Of a DNA stretch of 64,000 bases, positions 49,132-58,561 are shown one piece after another. Below the pieces are notes generated by a model that did not search any database, was not told where the DNA came from, and saw only the letters and a program-made list of their open reading frames with translations. The stretch's first letter is position 1, and every line of letters begins with the position of its first letter. The stretch comes from Micromonospora citrea (lineage in GTDB: Bacteria > Actinomycetota > Actinomycetes > Mycobacteriales > Micromonosporaceae). The DNA lies in contig NZ_FMHZ01000002.1 of assembly GCF_900090315.1 (NCBI RefSeq), forward strand, positions 4,248,501 through 4,312,500, in the 5' to 3' direction. A program made the position numbers and the translations under genes.

Positions 49132-49396
49132 ACCAGTTCCGACCGGCCGTTCGACAACGGTCGGTCGTAATCGGTCCGGGCCGCGGATCCAGACAACGAA
49201 TCACATGCTCGTCCCAGCCGCGGGCGGTGCGCGTCGCGTACCAGTGCGTGGTTGACCCCCGGTCGGAGGCCGGGGCCCGCTCGGGCAGCGACCGATCCCG
49301 GTCGCCGGCGCAGTCGCCGGAAGGACAGGGACGGTCGGTAGCGGGATGGGACGGGTCCACACCTCCGCCAGAACACCACGAGGAGCACGCCCGCAC
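49132..49396 (+). other. 265-base leader between rpmJ and rpsM
   Basis: No gene is apparent. It can form several hairpins, for example GACCG near 49152 with CGGTC near 49168. A TTGACC box at about 49251 has no good -10 partner. It may carry control signals for rpsM-rpsK-rpsD. Confidence 0.35.
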
Positions 49397-49777
49397 ATGG
49401 CACGTCTAGTCGGCGTCGACCTCCCCCGCGAGAAGCGGATGGAGATCGCGCTCACCTACATCTTCGGCGTGGGTCGCACCCGCGCTCTGGAGACGCTCGC
49501 CGCCACCGGCATCTCGCCGGACAAGCGCGCCCGGGACCTCACGGACGAGGAGCTTGTCCAGCTCCGCGACCACATCGAGGCCAACTACAAGGTTGAAGGC
49601 GACCTGCGCCGCGAGGTCGCCGCTGACATCCGCCGCAAGGTCGAGATCGGCTGCTACGCCGGTATCCGGCACCGCCGGGGCCTCCCCGTGCGTGGCCAGC
49701 GGACGCGGACCAACGCCCGCACCCGCAAGGGCCCGAAGCGGACCGTCGCCGGCAAGAAGAAGCCCGGCAAGAAGTAA
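49397..49777 (+). CDS. rpsM: 30S ribosomal protein S13
   Basis: 126 residues. [20 protein letters not shown] and the basic tail [20 protein letters not shown] that touches the P-site tRNA identify S13. ATG 49397 has AGGAG about 11 bases upstream; the frame stays open upstream to 49346 but without family similarity. Confidence 0.98.
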   Translation: MARLVGVDLPREKRMEIALTYIFGVGRTRALETLAATGISPDKRARDLTDEELVQLRDHIEANYKVEGDLRREVAADIRRKVEIGCYAGIRHRRGLPVRGQRTRTNARTRKGPKRTVAGKKKPGKK

Positions 49778-49864
49778 GACGTAAACCGGAATCCGGGTCG
49801 GCGTCGGCCGAGGTAGGCCGGACTCCAACCCGTTTCGGTAAGTCAACTAGGAGCGCACAGACTT

Positions 49865-50272
49865 ATGCCACCGAAGGCTCGTGCCGGAGCCGCCGTCAAG
49901 AAGGTCCGGCGCAAGGAACGCAAGAACGTCGCCCACGGGCAGGCGCACATCAAGAGCACCTTCAACAACACCATCGTGTCCATCACGGACCCGACCGGTG
50001 CGGTCATCTCCTGGGCCTCCGCGGGCCAGGTGGGCTTCAAGGGCTCCCGCAAGTCGACCCCGTTCGCCGCGCAGCTCGCCGCCGAGGCCGCCGCGCGCCG
50101 GGCGATGGAGCACGGCATGCGCAAGGTCGACGTGTTCGTCAAGGGCCCCGGCTCCGGCCGGGAGACCGCCATTCGTTCGCTGCAGGCCGTGGGCCTGGAG
50201 GTCGGTCAGATCTCCGACGTGACCCCGCAGCCGCACAACGGGTGCCGTCCGCCGAAGCGTCGCCGGGTCTGA
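49865..50272 (+). CDS. rpsK: 30S ribosomal protein S11
   Basis: 135 residues. [20 protein letters not shown] and the platform-binding end [16 protein letters not shown] are conserved. ATG 49865 has AGGAGCG 9 bases upstream. rpsD follows after 14 bases. Confidence 0.98.
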
Positions 50273-50286
50273 GAGGTTAGAGAGAG

Positions 50287-50913
50287 ATGGCTCGTTACAC
50301 CGGTGCTGACTGCCGCCGTTGCCGGCGGGAGAAGATGAAGCTGTTCCTCAAGGGCAGCAAGTGCGATGGCCCGAAGTGCCCGTTCGAGTCCCGGCCGTTC
50401 CCGCCCGGGCAGCACGGTCGCGGCCGCACGAAGGAGACGGAGTACCTGCTCCAGCTCCGCGAGAAGCAGAAGGCCCGCCGCGTCTACGGCGTGCTGGAGA
50501 AGCAGTTCCGCGGTTACTACGAGGAGGCCGTGGCCAAGCAGGCCAAGACCGGTGAGGTCCTCCTGCAGATCCTCGAGTCGCGGCTGGACAACGTGGTCTA
50601 CCGGGCCGGCTACGCCAAGTCCCGGGACATGGCCCGCCAGCTGGTCAAGCACGGCCACTTCACCGTGAACGGCAAGAAGGTCGACATCCCGTCGTACCGC
50701 GTCAAGGAGCACGACATCATCGAGGTCCGGGGCAAGAGCAAGGAGCTCACCCCGTTCGTCGTGGCGCAGGCCGAGGCCGGCTCGAAGTCGGTTCCGGCGT
50801 GGCTGGAGGCTATCCCCAGCCAGATGAAGGTGCTCGTGCACTCGCTCCCGGCCCGCCAGGTCATCGACACGCAGGTCCAGGAGCAGCTGATCGTCGAGCT
50901 CTACTCCAAGTAG
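50287..50913 (+). CDS. rpsD: 30S ribosomal protein S4
   Basis: 208 residues. It has the zinc-type N-terminus CRRCRREKMKLFLKGSKCDG plus a fourth Cys (PKC), and the S4 RNA-binding domain (LESRLDNVVYRAGYAKSRDM). S4 nucleates the 30S body and is the alpha operon repressor in E. coli. ATG 50287 has AGAGAGAG upstream. Confidence 0.98.
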   Translation: MARYTGADCRRCRREKMKLFLKGSKCDGPKCPFESRPFPPGQHGRGRTKETEYLLQLREKQKARRVYGVLEKQFRGYYEEAVAKQAKTGEVLLQILESRLDNVVYRAGYAKSRDMARQLVKHGHFTVNGKKVDIPSYRVKEHDIIEVRGKSKELTPFVVAQAEAGSKSVPAWLEAIPSQMKVLVHSLPARQVIDTQVQEQLIVELYSK

Positions 50914-51012
50914 TCGGAGCTCGTTGCGGTGGCCCGCCCTCACGGGGGCGGGCCACCGGAACAGTTTGTCGTGGGCGTCATATGGCGGGCGCCCCGGAAG
51001 AGAAGAGAAGAC

Positions 51013-52035
51013 ATGCTCATCAGCCAGCGACCGACCCTCTCCGAGGAGTCGATCAACGAGACCCGGTCCCGGTTCACCATCGAGCCGCTGGAGCCCGGCT
51101 TCGGCTACACCCTGGGCAACTCGCTGCGGCGTACGCTGCTGTCGTCGATCCCGGGTGCGGCGGTCACCTCGATCAAGATCGACGGTGTGCTGCACGAGTT
51201 CACCACGATCCCCGGTGTCAAGGAGGACGTGGTCGAGCTCGTCATGAACATCAAGGAGCTCTGCGTCAGCTCCGAGCACGACGAGCCGGTCAGCATGTAC
51301 CTGCGCAAGCAGGGCCCGGGCGACGTGACGGCGGGCGACATCCAGCCGCCGGCCGGCGTCTCGGTGCACAACCCCGACCTGAAGCTCGCCACCCTCAACG
51401 GCAAGGGCCGGCTCGACATGGAGCTGACCGTCGAGCGGGGCCGCGGCTACGTCACGGCGGCGCAGAACAAGCAGGCGGGCGCGGAGATCGGCCGGATCCC
51501 GGTCGACTCGATCTACTCGCCGGTGCTCAAGGTGACCTACCGCGTCGAGGCGACCCGTGTCGAGCAGCGGACCGACTTCGACCGGCTGATCATCGACGTC
51601 GAGACCAAGCCGTCGATGGGCCCGCGTACGGCGCTGGCCTCGGCCGGTTCGACGCTGGTGGAGCTGTTCGGTCTGGCCCGGGAGCTGGACGAGACCGCCG
51701 AGGGCATCGACATCGGGCCGTCCCCGCAGGACGCCCAGCTCGCGGCGGACCTGGCGCTGCCGATCGAGGAGCTGGACCTGACCGTCCGCTCCTACAACTG
51801 CCTCAAGCGCGAGGGCATCAACTCCGTTGGTGAGCTCATCGGGCGTACCGAGGCCGACCTCCTCGACATCCGCAACTTCGGCCAGAAGTCGATCGACGAG
51901 GTCAAGATGAAGCTCGCCGGGATGGGTCTGGGGCTGAAGGACTCGGCTCCGAACTTCGACCCGGCGCACGTCGTGGACGCCTTCGGCGAGGCCGACTACG
52001 ACACCGACGACTACCGCGAGACCGAGCAGCTCTAG
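51013..52035 (+). CDS. rpoA: DNA-directed RNA polymerase subunit alpha
   Basis: 340 residues. The N-terminal dimer domain starts [12 protein letters not shown] and includes [20 protein letters not shown]; the C-terminal DNA- and activator-binding domain has [20 protein letters not shown] and [23 protein letters not shown] 51013 has GAAGAGAAGAGAAG upstream; the open frame back to 50929 lacks similarity. Confidence 0.98.
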   Translation: MLISQRPTLSEESINETRSRFTIEPLEPGFGYTLGNSLRRTLLSSIPGAAVTSIKIDGVLHEFTTIPGVKEDVVELVMNIKELCVSSEHDEPVSMYLRKQGPGDVTAGDIQPPAGVSVHNPDLKLATLNGKGRLDMELTVERGRGYVTAAQNKQAGAEIGRIPVDSIYSPVLKVTYRVEATRVEQRTDFDRLIIDVETKPSMGPRTALASAGSTLVELFGLARELDETAEGIDIGPSPQDAQLAADLALPIEELDLTVRSYNCLKREGINSVGELIGRTEADLLDIRNFGQKSIDEVKMKLAGMGLGLKDSAPNFDPAHVVDAFGEADYDTDDYRETEQL

Positions 52036-52069
52036 TCCGCGCTGCCGCCACACCTGAGGAGCACCAAGC

Positions 52070-52630
52070 ATGCCCACGCCCACCAAGGGCCCCCGCCTCG
52101 GCGGCAGCCCCGCGCACGAACGGCTGATGCTGGCCAACCTGGCCACCGCGCTGTTCCAGCACGGCAAGATCCAGACCACCGAGACGAAGGCCCGGCGGCT
52201 GCGTCCGCTGGCCGAGCAGCTCATCACCAAGGCCAAGCGCGGCGACCTGGCGTCCCGCCGGCGGGTGCTGGGCGTCGTCAAGGACAAGGACGTGGTCTAC
52301 GCCCTGTTCGACCAGATCGCGCCCCGGTACGCCAACCGCAACGGTGGCTACACCCGGATCGTGAAGACCGGTCCGCGCAAGGGTGACGCCGCACCGATGG
52401 CGATCATCGAGCTGGTCGAGGAGCTTCAGGTCGCCGAGCCGAAGGCGAACAAGAAGACCGCGGCCCGCAAGGCCGCGCAGCAGGACAAGGTCGAGGCGCT
52501 CGCCCCGGCGGAGGAGACCCCGAAGTCGAACTCGGGCGACCAGGACGCCGAGCCGCCCGTGTCGGCGTCCGGCGACACCGCCGCCGCCCGCGAGGACAGC
52601 GACGAGGCCGGCGAGAACGACAAGGCCTGA
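52070..52630 (+). CDS. rplQ: 50S ribosomal protein L17
   Basis: 186 residues. The conserved core ([40 protein letters not shown]) covers the first 120 residues. An acidic/Lys-Ala-rich tail of about 60 residues ([20 protein letters not shown]) is extra compared with E. coli, as in other actinobacteria. ATG 52070 has GAGGAGC upstream. A 15-bp hairpin ends the gene. Confidence 0.97.
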   Translation: MPTPTKGPRLGGSPAHERLMLANLATALFQHGKIQTTETKARRLRPLAEQLITKAKRGDLASRRRVLGVVKDKDVVYALFDQIAPRYANRNGGYTRIVKTGPRKGDAAPMAIIELVEELQVAEPKANKKTAARKAAQQDKVEALAPAEETPKSNSGDQDAEPPVSASGDTAAAREDSDEAGENDKA

Positions 52631-52643
52631 TCGAGGCCACCGT

Positions 52644-52678
52644 CGGGCCCGGCACCCCTCCACGGGGTGCCGGGCCCG
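52644..52678 (+). terminator. Terminator-like hairpin after rplQ
   Basis: A perfect 15-bp stem (52644-52658 with 52664-52678, CGGGCCCGGCACCCC and complement) with a 5-base loop. The truA SD starts 12 bases later. Confidence 0.8.
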
Positions 52679-52699
52679 ATCCATGAGGCGGAGGTACGA

Positions 52700-53530
52700 G
52701 TGGACGAGCGCACCCGGCTCCGGCTGGACGTCGCGTACGACGGCACCGGCTTCTCCGGCTGGGCCGCCCAGCCGACCCGGCGTACCGTCGCCGGGGTGCT
52801 CGTGGAGACCCTCGACCTGGTGCTCGGCGCCGGGACGGCGACCGGGCTGACCGTGGCGGGACGCACCGACGCGGGCGTGCACGCCACCGGGCAGGTCTGC
52901 CACGTCGACCTGCCCGCCGCCGTGTGGCGGGAGCACGAGGGGCGGCTGCTGCGCCGGCTGGCCCGGCTGCTCCCCACCGACGTGCGGATACGCGCGATGA
53001 CCGAGGTGCCGGCGGACTTCGACGCCCGGTTCTCGGCCACCTTCCGCCGCTACGAGTACCGGGTGACCGACGCGCCCTGGGGCGCCGAGCCGCTGCGCCG
53101 GCACGAGGTGCTGGCCTGGCCGAAGCCGCTTGACCTGGCCGCGCTCAACGCCGCCGCGGCGGGCCTGGTGGGGGAGCACGACTTCGCCGCGTACTGCCGG
53201 CGCAAGGAGAACGCCACCACCCTGCGCGAGGTGACCAGGCTGGACTGGCGGCGGGATCCCGACGGGATCCTCGTCGCCACCGTGCAGGCCGACGCGTTCT
53301 GCCAGGCGATGGTGCGCAGCCTGGTCGGGGCGATGCTCGTGGCCGGGGACGGGCGCCGGCCGGTCGAGTGGCCGGGCAGCCTGCTCGCCCGCCGGGAGCG
53401 TTCCAGCGAGGTGACGGTGGCCCCGGCGCACGGGCTGACCCTGGTCGCCGTGGGCTATCCCGACGACCCGGCCGAGTACGCCCGCCGCGCCGAGGCGACC
53501 CGCCGGCTGCGCGTACCCCTGGAGGGTTGA
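52700..53530 (+). CDS. truA: tRNA pseudouridine synthase A
   Basis: 276 residues. It modifies U38-U40 in tRNA anticodon arms. The catalytic Asp lies in VAGRTDAGVHATGQ (about 52-65). The N-terminal strand LRLDVAYDGTGFSGWAAQPT is typical. The C-terminus includes FCQAMVRSLVGAMLVAGDGR. GTG 52700 has GGAGG 6 bases upstream. It follows rplQ, a common actinobacterial order. Confidence 0.96.
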   Translation: MDERTRLRLDVAYDGTGFSGWAAQPTRRTVAGVLVETLDLVLGAGTATGLTVAGRTDAGVHATGQVCHVDLPAAVWREHEGRLLRRLARLLPTDVRIRAMTEVPADFDARFSATFRRYEYRVTDAPWGAEPLRRHEVLAWPKPLDLAALNAAAAGLVGEHDFAAYCRRKENATTLREVTRLDWRRDPDGILVATVQADAFCQAMVRSLVGAMLVAGDGRRPVEWPGSLLARRERSSEVTVAPAHGLTLVAVGYPDDPAEYARRAEATRRLRVPLEG

Positions 53531-53565
53531 CGGCGTCGGCGCGGCACCGCCGACGGCCCGGCGCC

Positions 53566-53695
53566 GCGCACGCCCCCCGGCAGCGCGCACGCCCCCCGGC
53601 AGCGCGGGCGCGGCCGGCACCGGGGACGCGGCCGGTAGCGTGGGCGCGGCTGGTAGCGCGGGCGCGGCCCGGCACGGCGCACGCGGCCGGCAGCG
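53566..53695. repeat. Degenerate GC-rich repeats upstream of a peptidase gene
   Basis: Two near-perfect copies of GCGCACGCCCCCCGGCA are followed by five or six diverged units of about 20 bases (GGCCGGTAGCGTGGGCGC and similar). The reverse strand would code repetitive PRPRYRPRPR-like sequence. Not coding in my view. Confidence 0.65.
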
Positions 53696-53711
53696 AGAAG
53701 GGATCGGAGTC

Positions 53712-54758
53712 GTGCAGGAATCCCGGCGGGCCCGCGAACTCGGCATCGTCGTGGGGACGCTGCCGACGGGGCCGGTGAACGCCGTCACCGACGTCCCCGG
53801 CGTCCGGGTGGGCCACACCACCCTGGTCGAGGGCGACAGCATCCGGACCGGGGTGACGGCGATCGTCCCGGATCAGCTGACCGAGCGCCGGTCGCTGCCC
53901 GCCGGGCTGTTCGTCGGCAACGGGCACGGCAAGATGGTCGGCTCCACGCAGGTGACCGAGCTGGGCGAGATCGAGACCCCCGTGGTGCTGACCGCGACGC
54001 TGTCCACGTTCCGGGCCGCGGACGCGCTGCTCACCTACATGCTCGGGCAGCCGGGCCGGGAGGCGGTCGAGTCGCTGAACCCGGTGGTCGCCGAGACCAA
54101 CGACGGGTTCCTCTCCGACATCCGGGCGCGACCGGTGCGGGCGGAGCACGTGCTCGCGGCGCTGGGCGAGGCGCGCGGCGGGCTGCCCGCCGAGGGGGCC
54201 GTCGGCGCGGGTACGGGCACGGCGGCCCTGGGCTTCAAGGCCGGCGTCGGCACGTCCTCGCGGCTGGTCGCGACGTCGCGGGGTGCGGTCACCGTCGGCG
54301 TGCTGGCGCAGGCCAACTTCTCCGGCGTGCTCCAGGTGCTGGGGGTGCCGATCCGCTGCGAGCAGGTGGGCGTGCCGGTCGCCCCGGGGCGGCCGGAGCA
54401 CCGGGGGAACTCCTGCGTGATCGTGGTCGCCACGGACGGCCGGTTCGACGCGCGCCAGCTCGGCCGGATCGCCCGCCGGGCCGTGTTCGCGATGGCGCGG
54501 GTCGGATCGGACTTCGCCGGCGGCAGCGGCGACTACGCGCTGGCGTTCTCCACGGCGGATCCGGGGGCGTCGGCGGCGCCCGAGCACGACCTGGAACCGG
54601 TCTTCGCGGCGGTGCTGGAGGCGGTGGAGGAGGCCCTGCTGAACTCGCTGTTCACGGCGCGCACCACCGTCGGCTTCGCCGGGCGGGTCAAGTACGCCGT
54701 CCCGCACGACCGGATGCGGCACCTGCTGCGGACGCACCGCGTCGACCTGCGCGGGTGA
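53712..54758 (+). CDS. P1 (DmpA/BapA) family N-terminal-nucleophile peptidase
   Basis: 348 residues. The fold is that of beta-aminopeptidases that self-cleave to expose a Ser/Thr nucleophile. VNAVTDVPGVRVGHTTLVEG at the start, GAGTGTAALGFKAGVGTSSR in the middle and GNSCVIVVATDGRFD (about residues 233-247) mark the family; the Ser in GNS is the likely nucleophile. Substrate (D-amino or beta-peptide, or a cell-wall fragment) is not predictable. GTG 53712 has GGAG close upstream; the frame back to 53640 runs through repeats. Confidence 0.9.
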   Translation: MQESRRARELGIVVGTLPTGPVNAVTDVPGVRVGHTTLVEGDSIRTGVTAIVPDQLTERRSLPAGLFVGNGHGKMVGSTQVTELGEIETPVVLTATLSTFRAADALLTYMLGQPGREAVESLNPVVAETNDGFLSDIRARPVRAEHVLAALGEARGGLPAEGAVGAGTGTAALGFKAGVGTSSRLVATSRGAVTVGVLAQANFSGVLQVLGVPIRCEQVGVPVAPGRPEHRGNSCVIVVATDGRFDARQLGRIARRAVFAMARVGSDFAGGSGDYALAFSTADPGASAAPEHDLEPVFAAVLEAVEEALLNSLFTARTTVGFAGRVKYAVPHDRMRHLLRTHRVDLRG

Positions 54759-54759
54759 G

Positions 54760-54777
54760 GCGGGGCCGCCGCCCCGC
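54760..54777 (+). terminator. Short hairpin after the P1 peptidase gene
   Basis: GCGGGGC (54760-54766) and GCCCCGC (54771-54777), 4-base loop. The rest of 54778-54984 shows no gene. Confidence 0.5.
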
Positions 54778-54984
54778 GCGGGTACGCCCGGGTCGGTTCA
54801 CGAGGCGGGGCGGCGAGACACCGATCGCCACTGGTGGGCGTATCGCGAGGCGCGGCGGGCATCGGCAGGCGCCGTGGCCGCCACGACCGCCCCGCCGACC
54901 TGCCAACCGCAGAGCTGGTGGCGGAGTCGCGCGGAACGGGTGCGCGGCCCCGTGGCCCACGCACCCGTCCACACCGGAGGCCCG

Positions 54985-56097
54985 TCACTCGCCCGGCAGT
55001 TCCCCGCCGTCCTGCGTGCCGGTGCGGTCCGCGCCCTCGTCGGTCGGCTGGCCGGCCGTCCCGCCGTCGGCCCGGCGCTCCAGCACGCCCCGGTTGAGGT
55101 GCAGCTCGATCATGTCGAACAGGACCTCGCGGGCCTTGATGTCGCCGGACCGGATGGTCTCGCCGTCGGCGCGGGCGACCACCGCGTACGCCAGGTAGTG
55201 GCCGCGCACCTGCCAGCCGACCCGGGCCGGCGCGGTGGCGACGGCCTCGCTGTCGTCGTCGGCCGCCATGCCCCGGAACCGACCCTGCCGCTCGTCGAGC
55301 ATGAGCCGGATCCGGTCGCGGGCGCGCTCGGCGTTGGCCCGGTCGGTCAGGTTGAACAGGCCGGTGGTGACCAGGAGGTCGCCGTCGGGCGTCCGCAGCG
55401 TGGCGCGGACCACCTGGTTGCAGCCGAGGCGGACCAGCAGGTCGGCGACCTCCCCGGTGGCCGCCACCGCGCAGCTCGCGCTGGAGTGGGTCTTCAGCAC
55501 CCGGTAGGCGGGTTGCCCGTCGGCGACGACGAGCTGCTTGCCGGGGAAGACCTCCTTGGCGGTCAGCGGGGCCTGGTCGGTGTCGCGGGAGTCGAGGTCG
55601 TGCGCCTCGGCCCCGGCCGACTCGGCGACCTCGGGCCGGCCGGTGGACGTGGCCTGCGGGGACTGGTCGCGCTCGTCGAGCAGGGCGGCGGCGGCGAGGC
55701 CGCAGAGCGCGAGCAGCACGAGCACGGCCGCGCCGCCGACCAGCACCTGCCACAGCCGCCCGCCGCCGCGCCGGGGCGGCGGCGGCCCGGCCGGCGCGGT
55801 CGCCTCGACAGTCGCGGGCGGCTCGACCGGTGGCGGGGACTGGACCTGCGTGTACGGCTGGGGTGACGACGGCGGCTGCGCGTGCGGCGGGGGCGACGCC
55901 GGTGCCGCCGCGCGGACGGGCTCCGGCTCGGCGGAGGGCAGCACGACCCGGTTGGCCCGCGGCAGCGACGGCGTCGGGAAGCGGGACGGGGAGGGGCCGG
56001 CCGGGGGAGGCGGACCGGCACCGAGCACCGACCGGTCGGACCCGGGCTCCGGGTACTCCATGAATGCGTCCTCATCGGACTCGTACCGATACACCAT
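54985..56097 (-). CDS. Proline-rich single-pass membrane protein, unknown function
   Basis: 370 residues. Residues 1-120 are Pro/Ala/Gln-rich and probably cytoplasmic, one helix (LWQVLVGGAAVLVLLALCGL, about 122-141) crosses the membrane, and the outer domain of about 220 residues contains two cysteines (SCAVAATGEVADLLVRLGCN) likely to form a disulfide, plus VTTGLFNLTDRANAERARDR. ATG 56097 follows TACTCT by seven bases, so the message is probably leaderless; ATG 56118 is upstream of that box. A flanking AT-rich stretch at 56119-56150 separates it from the divergent methyltransferase gene. Confidence 0.8.
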   Translation of the reverse strand: MVYRYESDEDAFMEYPEPGSDRSVLGAGPPPPAGPSPSRFPTPSLPRANRVVLPSAEPEPVRAAAPASPPPHAQPPSSPQPYTQVQSPPPVEPPATVEATAPAGPPPPRRGGGRLWQVLVGGAAVLVLLALCGLAAAALLDERDQSPQATSTGRPEVAESAGAEAHDLDSRDTDQAPLTAKEVFPGKQLVVADGQPAYRVLKTHSSASCAVAATGEVADLLVRLGCNQVVRATLRTPDGDLLVTTGLFNLTDRANAERARDRIRLMLDERQGRFRGMAADDDSEAVATAPARVGWQVRGHYLAYAVVARADGETIRSGDIKAREVLFDMIELHLNRGVLERRADGGTAGQPTDEGADRTGTQDGGELPGE

Positions 56098-56104
56098 GTC
56101 GCCC

Positions 56105-56110
56105 AGAGTA
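56105..56110 (-). promoter_or_regulatory. -10 box of the proline-rich membrane protein gene
   Basis: TACTCT on the minus strand, seven bases before ATG 56097. It implies a leaderless transcript. No clear -35 was seen. Confidence 0.45.
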
Positions 56111-56234
56111 GGAGGCATTGTCCCTTTAGGGGGTAATAATTGGAAATTGTCGGCCGGGTCGTTTCGTGTCGTGCTGCGCCCCGCGCCCCGGACCCGGGCC
56201 GGCCGGGCGCGACGGCGGTGCGAGAATTGCCGGC

Positions 56235-56840
56235 GTGACCGGCGACCACTACTTCACCGCTGAGCCCGCGACGGCCGCCCACCCGCGCGAGGTCGAGTTC
56301 TCCGTCGCCGGCCGCGACTACACCCTGACCTCCGCCGGCGGGGTGTTCTCCGCAGCCCGCCTCGACCCCGGCACGGCGGTGCTGCTGCGCAAGGCGGAAC
56401 TGCCGCCCGCCGGCACCACGGGCGCGCTGCTCGACCTGGGCTGCGGCTTCGGGCCGATCACCTGCGTGCTGGCCAGCTCGGCACCCACGGCGACCGTGTG
56501 GGCCGTCGACGTCAACGAGCGGGCCCGCGAGCTGACCGCGGGCAACGCGGCGCGGGTCGGCGCGGCCGACCGGGTGCGCGTCGCCGCACCGGACGACGTG
56601 CCCGCCGACGTCACGTTCGCCCAGCTCTGGTCCAACCCGCCGATCCGGGTCGGCAAGGACGAGCTGCACCGGATGCTCCTGCGCTGGCTGCCCCGCCTCG
56701 CCCCCGACGGCGTGGCCTGGCTGGTCGTCGCCCGCCACCTGGGCGGCGACTCGCTGCACCGCTGGCTGGTCGAGCAGGGCTGGCAGGTCGAGCGGCACGC
56801 CAGCCAGAAGGGCTACCGGGTCCTCCGCGTCACCCGGTAA
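56235..56840 (+). CDS. RsmC-like class I SAM-dependent methyltransferase
   Basis: 201 residues. The SAM-binding loop is LLDLGCGFGPI (about 78-88), the acidic strand VWAVDVNERA follows, and the catalytic N6/N2-type motif is SNPPIRVGK (about 134-142). The start (HYFTAEPATAAHPREVEFSV) matches the family of small rRNA G-N2 methylases related to RsmC; the E. coli enzyme has an extra N-terminal domain missing here. GTG 56235 lies seven bases after GAGAAT, indicating leaderless expression. The next gene starts 41 bases after its stop. Confidence 0.88.
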   Translation: MTGDHYFTAEPATAAHPREVEFSVAGRDYTLTSAGGVFSAARLDPGTAVLLRKAELPPAGTTGALLDLGCGFGPITCVLASSAPTATVWAVDVNERARELTAGNAARVGAADRVRVAAPDDVPADVTFAQLWSNPPIRVGKDELHRMLLRWLPRLAPDGVAWLVVARHLGGDSLHRWLVEQGWQVERHASQKGYRVLRVTR

Positions 56841-56881
56841 TTGGCTGGGCCGCACGACGGGTGCTCGGGCAGGATGCCGAC

Positions 56882-58561
56882 GTGGGATACGTGGACGTGG
56901 CAGCGGTCGGGCACCTCCTCCCCGACGGTCGGGAGCTCTTCGCCGACGTGTCGTTCCGGGTCGGTGAGGGCGCCAAGGTGGCCCTCGTCGGGCCGAACGG
57001 CGCCGGCAAGACGACCCTGCTGCGCATGGTCGCCGGCGACCTGCCGGTGAAGACGGGCGCGATCGCGCGGGCCGGCGGGCTCGGCGTCATGCGCCAGTTC
57101 ATCGGCATGATCGGCGACGAGTCCACGCTGGCCGACCTCGCGTTGTCGCTGGCCCCGCCGGCGCTGCGCGACGCCGGCCGCCGGCTCGCCGCGACCGAGG
57201 CGGCCATGCGGGCGGCCGAGGTGCGCGGCAAGTACAGCACCGCCGCCGGCAAGGCCCAGCTGGCGTACGCGGACGCGCTCGCGGCCTGGGGCGAGGTCGG
57301 CGGGTACGACGCCGAGGTGCTCTTCGACACCGTCGCCACGATCGTGCTCGACCTGCCGTGGGACGCCGCCCGGGAACGTCCGGTGCGGACCCTCTCCGGC
57401 GGCCAGCAGAAACGATTCGCCCTCGAACTGCTGCTGCGCGGCCCCGACGAGGTGCTGCTCCTCGACGAGCCGGACAACTTCCTCGACGTGCCCGGCAAGC
57501 GGTGGCTGGAGGGGCGGCTGCGGGAGTCCGGCAAGTCGGTGCTCTACGTCTCGCACGACCGGGAACTCCTCGCCCACACCGCCGACCGGGTGGTCGCCGT
57601 CGAGGGCGGCAGCGCCTGGGTGCACCCGAGCGGCTTCGCGAGCTGGCACTCCGCCCGGGTGGCCCGGCACGCCCGCCTCGACGAGCTGCGCAAACGCTGG
57701 GACGAGGAACACCAGAAGCTGCGCGAGCTGATGCTGATGTACAAGCAGAAGGCCGCGTACAACGACGGGATGGCCTCGCGCTACCAGGCCGCGCAGACCC
57801 GGCTGCGCAAGTTCGAGGAGGCCGGGCCGCCGCCCGTACCCCCGAAGGACCAGGACATCCGGATGCGGCTGACCGGCGGGCGGACCGGCAAGCGCGCGGT
57901 GGTCTGCGAGCAGCTCGAACTCGACGGCCTGACCTACCCGTTCGACCTGGAGATCTGGTACGGCGACCGGGTCGCCGTGCTCGGCGCCAACGGCACCGGC
58001 AAGTCGCACTTCCTGCGGCTGCTGGCCCGGGGCGGCACCGACCCCGACCCCGCCAACGGCCCGGTCGACGGGGCGGCGGCGCTGGCGCCGGTGGCCCACG
58101 CCGGGGTGGCCCGGCTCGGCGCGCGGGTGCGCCCCGGGCACTTCTCGCAGACCCACGACCGGCCGGAGCTGATGGCGAAGACCCTCGTCGAGATCCTCTG
58201 GCGGGGCGACGACCACCGGGCCGGCATGGACCGGCACGCGGCGATGGCGGCACTGAGCCGGTACGAGCTGGCCGGGCAGGGCGACCAGCGCTTCGGCACC
58301 CTCTCCGGCGGGCAGCAGGCACGCTTCCTGGTGCTGCTGCTGGAGCTGTCCGGCGCGACGCTCCTGCTGCTCGACGAGCCCACCGACAACCTCGACCTGG
58401 CCTCCGCCGAGGCGCTGGAGGCCGGGCTGAACGCGTTCGAGGGGACCGTGGTGGCGGTGACCCACGACCGCTGGTTCACCCGGTCGTTCGACCGGTTCGT
58501 GCTCTTCCGCGGCGACAACGAGGTGGTGGAGACCCCCGAACCGGTCTGGGACGTGGCGTGA
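56882..58561 (+). CDS. ABC-F family ATP-binding protein
   Basis: 559 residues with two ATPase domains and no membrane part. Domain 1: GPNGAGKTTLL, LSGGQQKRFALEL, LLLDEPDNFLD. Domain 2: GANGTGKSHFL, LSGGQQARFLVLL, LLLDEPTDNLD. Between them is a charged linker (HARLDELRKRWDEEHQKLRE; KQKAAYNDGMASRYQAAQTR) that reaches the ribosome in ABC-F proteins. Such proteins relieve stalled ribosomes or protect from antibiotics. The second Walker A ends in GKSH rather than GKST. GTG 56882 follows a CAGGAT box by six bases. The next gene overlaps its stop. Confidence 0.92.
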   Translation: MGYVDVAAVGHLLPDGRELFADVSFRVGEGAKVALVGPNGAGKTTLLRMVAGDLPVKTGAIARAGGLGVMRQFIGMIGDESTLADLALSLAPPALRDAGRRLAATEAAMRAAEVRGKYSTAAGKAQLAYADALAAWGEVGGYDAEVLFDTVATIVLDLPWDAARERPVRTLSGGQQKRFALELLLRGPDEVLLLDEPDNFLDVPGKRWLEGRLRESGKSVLYVSHDRELLAHTADRVVAVEGGSAWVHPSGFASWHSARVARHARLDELRKRWDEEHQKLRELMLMYKQKAAYNDGMASRYQAAQTRLRKFEEAGPPPVPPKDQDIRMRLTGGRTGKRAVVCEQLELDGLTYPFDLEIWYGDRVAVLGANGTGKSHFLRLLARGGTDPDPANGPVDGAAALAPVAHAGVARLGARVRPGHFSQTHDRPELMAKTLVEILWRGDDHRAGMDRHAAMAALSRYELAGQGDQRFGTLSGGQQARFLVLLLELSGATLLLLDEPTDNLDLASAEALEAGLNAFEGTVVAVTHDRWFTRSFDRFVLFRGDNEVVETPEPVWDVA

